Shown: piece after piece, positions 8,165 through 10,627 of the stretch
How positions within the stretch are numbered: the stretch's first letter is position 1
How the letters are laid out: every line of letters starts with the position of its first letter
Notes under the pieces: model-generated
Databases searched by the model: none
Seen by the model: only the letters and a program-made list of their open reading frames with translations
Told to the model about the DNA's origin: nothing
Made by a program: the position numbers and the translations under genes
Source: Pseudomonadota bacterium
GTDB taxonomy: Bacteria > Pseudomonadota > Alphaproteobacteria > Acetobacterales > Acetobacteraceae
Reading direction: 5' to 3'
Assembly: GCA_021845835.1 (NCBI GenBank)
Contig: JAJZVE010000107.1
Span: 1-10,627 of the forward strand
DNA: 10,627 nt

Positions 8165-9252
8165 ACACCGTCCGCAACGTCGGCGTCGCGGAGCTTGAGG
8201 ACATCGCCATCGGCGGCGCCATTCTCGGTACCGGCGGCGGCGGCGATCCCTATGTCGGCAAGCTCATGGCCCAGCAGGCGATCCGCCGGCATGGCACGGT
8301 CAGCCTGGTGGACGTCGAGGACCTTGCCGACGACGCGCTTGTGGTTCCGGTCTGCATGATGGGCGCGCCGACCGTGATGACCGAGAAGCTGCCGCAGGGC
8401 GAGGAGCTCGTTATTGCGTTCCGCAAGCTGGAAGCGCTGCTGGGCCGCCGGATCGACGCTGTGCTGTGCGGCGAGGCGGGAGGCATCAACTCTACCACGC
8501 CCTTCGTGGTTGCCGCCGCCGCCGGGCGGCCGCTGGTGGATGGCGATGGCATGGGGCGCGCCTATCCCGAATTGCAGATGGTGACGTTCACCCTGCACGG
8601 CGTCTCGGCGACGCCGATGGTGCTGTGCGACGACAAGGGCAATTCCATCGTCCTCGATACCGTCTCCAATGCCTGGACCGAGCGCCTCGCGCGCGCCGCC
8701 ACGGTGGAGATGGGCGGATCGGCGCTGCTGGCGTTCTACCCGATGGATGGCGCCACCGCGAAGCGGGCGGTGGTGCGCGGCACGCTCAGCCTGTGCGCGC
8801 GGCTCGGCCGCACGCTGCGCGAGACCCGCGCAGCGCATGGCGAACCGGTCGCCGAGATCGCCCGCATTCTCGCCGCGGACGTGATCTTTCACGGCCGCGT
8901 CCGCGACGTGGAGCGCCGCACCGTCGGCGGCTTCGCGCGCGGCACCGCGGAGCTCGAGGGCGTCGAGGACTGGGGCGGCCATCGCTTCCGTCTGCAGTTC
9001 CAGAACGAATTCCTGATCGCCTACCGCGACGGCGAACCGCTGGTGACGACACCGGACCTGATCATGCTGCTCGACGCCGAAAGCGGCGCGCCGGTGACGG
9101 CAGATTCGCTGCGCTACGGGCTCCGCCTCAAGGCGCTCGCCTGCGCCAGCACGCCGCTGTGGCGCACGCCGGACGGGCTTGCGCTGATCGGCCCGCGCTA
9201 TTTCGGCTACGACCTCGACTACCGGCCGTTCCAGTCCGGGGGCGGCGGCTGA
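8161..9252 (+). CDS. DUF917 / S-methyl-thiohydantoin desulfurase-like protein, second paralog
   Basis: A 363-residue paralog of the preceding gene, with all motifs at nearly the same positions: GAILGTGGGGDPYVG at 19-33, GEAGGINS at 104-111, DGDGMGRAYPELQM from D127, FQNEF with Q281-N282-E283, TPDLIM with P298-D299, and the C-terminal GPRYFGYDLDYRPFQ. The shared motifs show a duplication within the family. The bodies between motifs have diverged strongly, so it is an old duplication or a pair of distinct subfamilies, not a recent copy. Motif differences include GGANSMEP against GGINSTTP, and it ends in a glycine-rich tail (SGGGG) absent from the first copy. The start at 8161 has AAGGAG at 8148-8153 with a seven-base spacer and an ATGA overlap with the first copy. 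It is the last gene of the operon. Cytoplasmic; no signal peptide. The function is likely complementary to the first copy, either as a hetero-oligomer or acting on a second intermediate (inference). Confidence 0.92.
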   Translation: MNTVRNVGVAELEDIAIGGAILGTGGGGDPYVGKLMAQQAIRRHGTVSLVDVEDLADDALVVPVCMMGAPTVMTEKLPQGEELVIAFRKLEALLGRRIDAVLCGEAGGINSTTPFVVAAAAGRPLVDGDGMGRAYPELQMVTFTLHGVSATPMVLCDDKGNSIVLDTVSNAWTERLARAATVEMGGSALLAFYPMDGATAKRAVVRGTLSLCARLGRTLRETRAAHGEPVAEIARILAADVIFHGRVRDVERRTVGGFARGTAELEGVEDWGGHRFRLQFQNEFLIAYRDGEPLVTTPDLIMLLDAESGAPVTADSLRYGLRLKALACASTPLWRTPDGLALIGPRYFGYDLDYRPFQSGGGG

Positions 9253-9350
9253 ACGCAGGCTGATCTTGGTGTTGTCGGAGAGCATCAGAATCCGTGAGGT
9301 GCGTCACGCTGCGACTGCGTCAGGGAGAAGCGTCATATCCCGCGCAGTAT

Positions 9351-9431
9351 TCATGCCGAATTCCGCCACATCCGTAGAATGCCATACAGGCAGAAGCCAT
9401 AAACCACGATGCGAGCCACGATGCCAAACAT
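9351..9431 (-). CDS. Candidate 26-residue hydrophobic small protein
   Basis: The minus-strand ATG at 9431 is preceded by AGGAG (9444-9440) at an eight-base spacing and opens a 26-codon ORF ending in TGA (9353-9351). The peptide starts MFGIVARIVVYGFCLYGIL and ends RMWRNSA. It is a short, almost uninterrupted hydrophobic segment (about residues 2-19, with one Arg at 7) followed by a positively charged tail (R20, R23), which is the look of a single-pass inner-membrane micro-protein with a cytoplasmic C-terminus. A 9-base repeat, GCATCGTGG, occurs twice in frame, 12 bases apart, encoding IVA and IVV. A sigma-70-like promoter lies about 105 bases upstream. I do not recognise the family. Possible roles are a small membrane regulator, a type I toxin-like peptide or a leader peptide. 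A longer TTG-start frame at 9304-9492 overlaps it but lacks such signals. The good Shine-Dalgarno sequence and the composition support it; its shortness leaves real doubt. Confidence 0.5.
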   Translation of the reverse strand: MFGIVARIVVYGFCLYGILRMWRNSA

Positions 9432-9500
9432 GACACAATCTCCTGTTTGTCCAGAAGAATGATCTATGCCCAAGGATGATTGAAATTCGCAATATTCTGA

Positions 9501-9570
9501 GCGTATTGTTCGGTGGACCGTCTTCGTAAGGAAAAATTATACGGAATCATTTTGTTCAACTCCAATACGC
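9501..9570. repeat. 8-base inverted repeat flanking the candidate promoter
   Basis: GCGTATTG at 9501-9508 and CAATACGC at 9563-9570 are exact inverted copies 54 bases apart, bracketing the TATAAT promoter: one arm overlaps the -35 and the other lies about 20 bases past the predicted start. A further CAATA at 9490-9494 pairs with the TATTG at 9504-9508 across nine bases. These could be operator half-sites for a dimeric regulator that loops across the promoter. A chance match cannot be excluded. Confidence 0.35.
9536..9565 (-). promoter_or_regulatory. Candidate sigma-70-type promoter for the small minus-strand ORF
   Basis: Reading on the minus strand, TTGGAG (9565-9560) is followed after 18 bases by a perfect TATAAT (9541-9536). 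Transcription would start near 9529 and give a leader of roughly 100 bases before the ATG at 9431. The -10 matches consensus fully; the -35 matches at TTG only, plus an A displaced by one position. The surrounding DNA is AT-rich, which raises the chance of a fortuitous -10, but the orientation and distance fit the small ORF. Confidence 0.45.
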
Positions 9571-9612
9571 CATTTTCTTCCCTTATCCGGGTCTCAGGAC
9601 AGCGAATGCGAT

Positions 9613-9637
9613 GGCCTGCGCGTCAGCGCTGAAGGCC
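9613..9637. terminator. Hairpin just downstream of the AraC-family gene, possible terminator
   Basis: GGCCT-GCGC-GTCA-GCGC-TGA-AGGCC forms a nine-pair stem with a four-base loop and a three-base bulge on one side. It lies three bases beyond the stop codon of the minus-strand AraC-type gene, where a terminator would be expected. No U-tract follows on either strand, so it is not a classic intrinsic terminator; it may stabilise the mRNA 3' end or slow polymerase. Confidence 0.35.
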
Positions 9638-9639
9638 GG

Positions 9640-10587
9640 TCACCGCCCCCCGGCGCGGCGCAGTTCGCTCGGCGGGACGCCGTACTGCGCTTTGAACGCC
9701 CGGCTGAAATGCGCCATGTCGTTGAAGCCCCAGCGGAAGGCGATCTCGGTGAGCGTCCGCCCGGGCCCGGCCTGCATTACCTCCCGGTGGCAATGCCAGA
9801 GCCGCCGCTGGCGGATCCAGCGACCGACCGAGACGCCCTGTTCGGCGAACACCAGATGCAGGTAGCGCAGCGACACGCCCTGCGCCGCGGCGATGCGGGA
9901 GGGCGTCAGGGTGACGTCGCCGAGGTTGCGCTCGATGTCCTGGCAGAACCGCCGGAAGCTCTCCGCATGGCCGCCAGTGGGCTGCGGCACAGGGCGGCCG
10001 GCCATCAGCGCCGCCGCTATGAGGCCCAGCACCGGGTCGATCACCGCCCCGGCGGCACCGTCCTCGATGGTGGCGAACCCCCGCGCGAGCCGTCGGAGCA
10101 CATCCGCCGCCATCCCGCCGGCGGGCAGGCTGCCCGGCACCACGCTGCCGGCGTAGCGCTCGGCATCGCCCAGCACGGCCTGCAGGCGCGGCTTCGGAAC
10201 CAGCAGGGTCAGCTTGTGCAGCGGCGCCAGCACCCGGAACTCCATCGCCCGCTCGCTGTCCCACAGCACGAAGTCGCCGGGGGCGAGGGTGGCCTCGCGG
10301 TCGTCCTGGCGGATCACCTCGCGGCCCCGCAGATCGAACAGGATGCCGAACCAGGCGCCCTCGCTGCGGGCGATCTGCGGCGGGCGGCGCCAGCCGGTGC
10401 AGGGATCGCAGTGGCATTCGACCACGCGCACGCCCTCCAGCTCGCGCTGCCGGATACGGGCATGGAAGGCAGGCCCCGCCGGCGCGGCGAGCGCCCATTC
10501 CAGGTGGCTCTGGTTCAGCGCCTGCCGCCAGGCCTCGAACCGGGCCGGGGGCCGATGCGCAGCCGTGGTCCATGCGTCCACCGTCAT
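9640..10587 (-). CDS. AraC-family transcriptional regulator with AraC_binding_2-type sensor domain
   Basis: A 315-residue regulator. The N-terminal half is a cupin-like ligand-binding domain of the FeaR/NitR-type (AraC_binding_2) class, recognisable from LRGREVIRQDDREATLAPGD followed by FVLWDSERAMEFRVL at about residues 85-119. The C-terminal ~100 residues are the double helix-turn-helix: first HTH around TPSRIAAAQGVSLRYLHLVF, second HTH around RTLTEIAFRWGFNDMAHFSR, ending AFKAQYGVPPSELRR, the AraC signature. The ATG at 10587 has AGGGAGG (10599-10593) five bases upstream, which supports this start; an overlapping Arg/Pro-rich frame is a shadow. The gene is convergent with the transport operon and separated from it by the AT-rich spacer, so control of that operon is possible but not shown. 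A GGCGC-N5-GCGCC dyad at 10600-10614, just upstream of the Shine-Dalgarno sequence, could be an autoregulatory site, though such dyads are common in GC-rich DNA. Confidence 0.95.
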   Translation of the reverse strand: MTVDAWTTAAHRPPARFEAWRQALNQSHLEWALAAPAGPAFHARIRQRELEGVRVVECHCDPCTGWRRPPQIARSEGAWFGILFDLRGREVIRQDDREATLAPGDFVLWDSERAMEFRVLAPLHKLTLLVPKPRLQAVLGDAERYAGSVVPGSLPAGGMAADVLRRLARGFATIEDGAAGAVIDPVLGLIAAALMAGRPVPQPTGGHAESFRRFCQDIERNLGDVTLTPSRIAAAQGVSLRYLHLVFAEQGVSVGRWIRQRRLWHCHREVMQAGPGRTLTEIAFRWGFNDMAHFSRAFKAQYGVPPSELRRAGGR

Positions 10588-10627
10588 CGGCGCCTCCCTG
10601 GCGCTGGATGCGCCGGCCGCCCGCTGC

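Larger units (their letters stand above)
9253..9639. other. AT-rich spacer between the operon and the convergent AraC gene
   Basis: A 387-base stretch without a conventional gene. From 9421 to 9600 it is about 42% GC by direct count (75 of 180), far below the coding regions on both sides. It contains a probable tiny minus-strand ORF (9351-9431), a minus-strand promoter candidate (9536-9565), an 8-base inverted repeat around that promoter, and a hairpin just beyond the AraC stop (9613-9637). I see no stem followed by a T-run after the operon stop at 9252, so the operon terminator is unidentified. No tRNA, transposase remnant or CRISPR repeat was seen. Confidence 0.7.

Noticed and set aside
5530..9252. 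Whether the HyuA/DUF917 genes are a complete ergothioneine degradation pathway
   Set aside because: No lyase of the ergothionase/histidase type and no urocanase-like hydratase in the window; only a link to thiohydantoin-type chemistry can be proposed.
9301..9335. GCGTC-rich repeats after the operon as a terminator
   Set aside because: GCGTC occurs as direct repeats and the only inverted pairing (ACGC/GCGT) is four pairs long with no T-run, so no supported terminator.
9304..9492. 62-codon minus-strand frame with a TTG start overlapping the small peptide
   Set aside because: No Shine-Dalgarno sequence at its start and no coherent hydrophobic or domain pattern; the overlapping 26-codon ORF has much better initiation signals.
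9480..9509. Plus-strand promoter-like pair TTGAAA-N18-TATTGT that could make an antisense RNA to the small peptide leader
   Set aside because: The -10 matches only four of six bases, no plus-strand gene follows, and the predicted transcript would overlap the minus-strand leader by only about a dozen bases.
9623..10573. Long Arg/Pro-rich minus-strand open frame overlapping the AraC-type gene
   Set aside because: It is the shifted frame of the AraC gene; only the 9640-10587 frame shows AraC domains and a Shine-Dalgarno sequence. Long shadow frames are normal at this GC content.

Overview
The window is GC-rich DNA with tightly packed genes, ATGA stop/start overlaps and proteobacterial-type transport genes. 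It most likely comes from an alphaproteobacterium (an Acetobacteraceae- or Rhodospirillales-like soil or plant-associated organism). That is an inference from codon use and gene style; there is no rRNA or other direct taxonomic marker.

Layout. Bases 1-162 hold the last 53 codons of a LuxR-type HTH regulator that begins outside the window. After a 150-base leader comes an eight-gene plus-strand operon (313-9252): a secreted peptide/nickel-family substrate-binding protein, two DppB/DppC-type permeases, two DppD/DppF-type ATPases, a short hydantoinase/oxoprolinase A-type ATPase-fold protein, and two tandem paralogs of the DUF917 family (now linked in family databases to S-methyl-thiohydantoin desulfurase). 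Every junction from the first permease to the last DUF917 gene is a 4- or 11-base overlap, so the transporter and the enzymes are translationally chained. A relatively AT-rich spacer follows (9253-9639). It carries a probable unannotated 26-residue membrane peptide on the minus strand, with its own Shine-Dalgarno sequence and a TATAAT promoter. The window ends with an intact AraC-family regulator on the minus strand (9640-10587), convergent with the operon.

How the genes may work together. The SBP captures a small solute in the periplasm, and the two permeases and two ATPases import it. The HyuA-like protein and the DUF917 pair then probably open or desulfurize a hydantoin-like or thiohydantoin-like ring, or another cyclic amide, in the cytoplasm. 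The substrate cannot be read from the sequence. No HyuB, dihydropyrimidinase-type hydantoinase, carbamoylase, ergothionase or urocanase-like gene lies in the window, so the ring-opening chemistry would have to be done by HyuA plus the DUF917 pair or by genes elsewhere. Either the truncated LuxR protein or the AraC protein could be the regulator; the sequence does not decide.

The most interesting points are the transporter-HyuA-DUF917-DUF917 operon as a candidate heterocycle uptake and degradation system, the divergence between the two DUF917 copies, and the tiny membrane peptide with its promoter and flanking inverted repeat.
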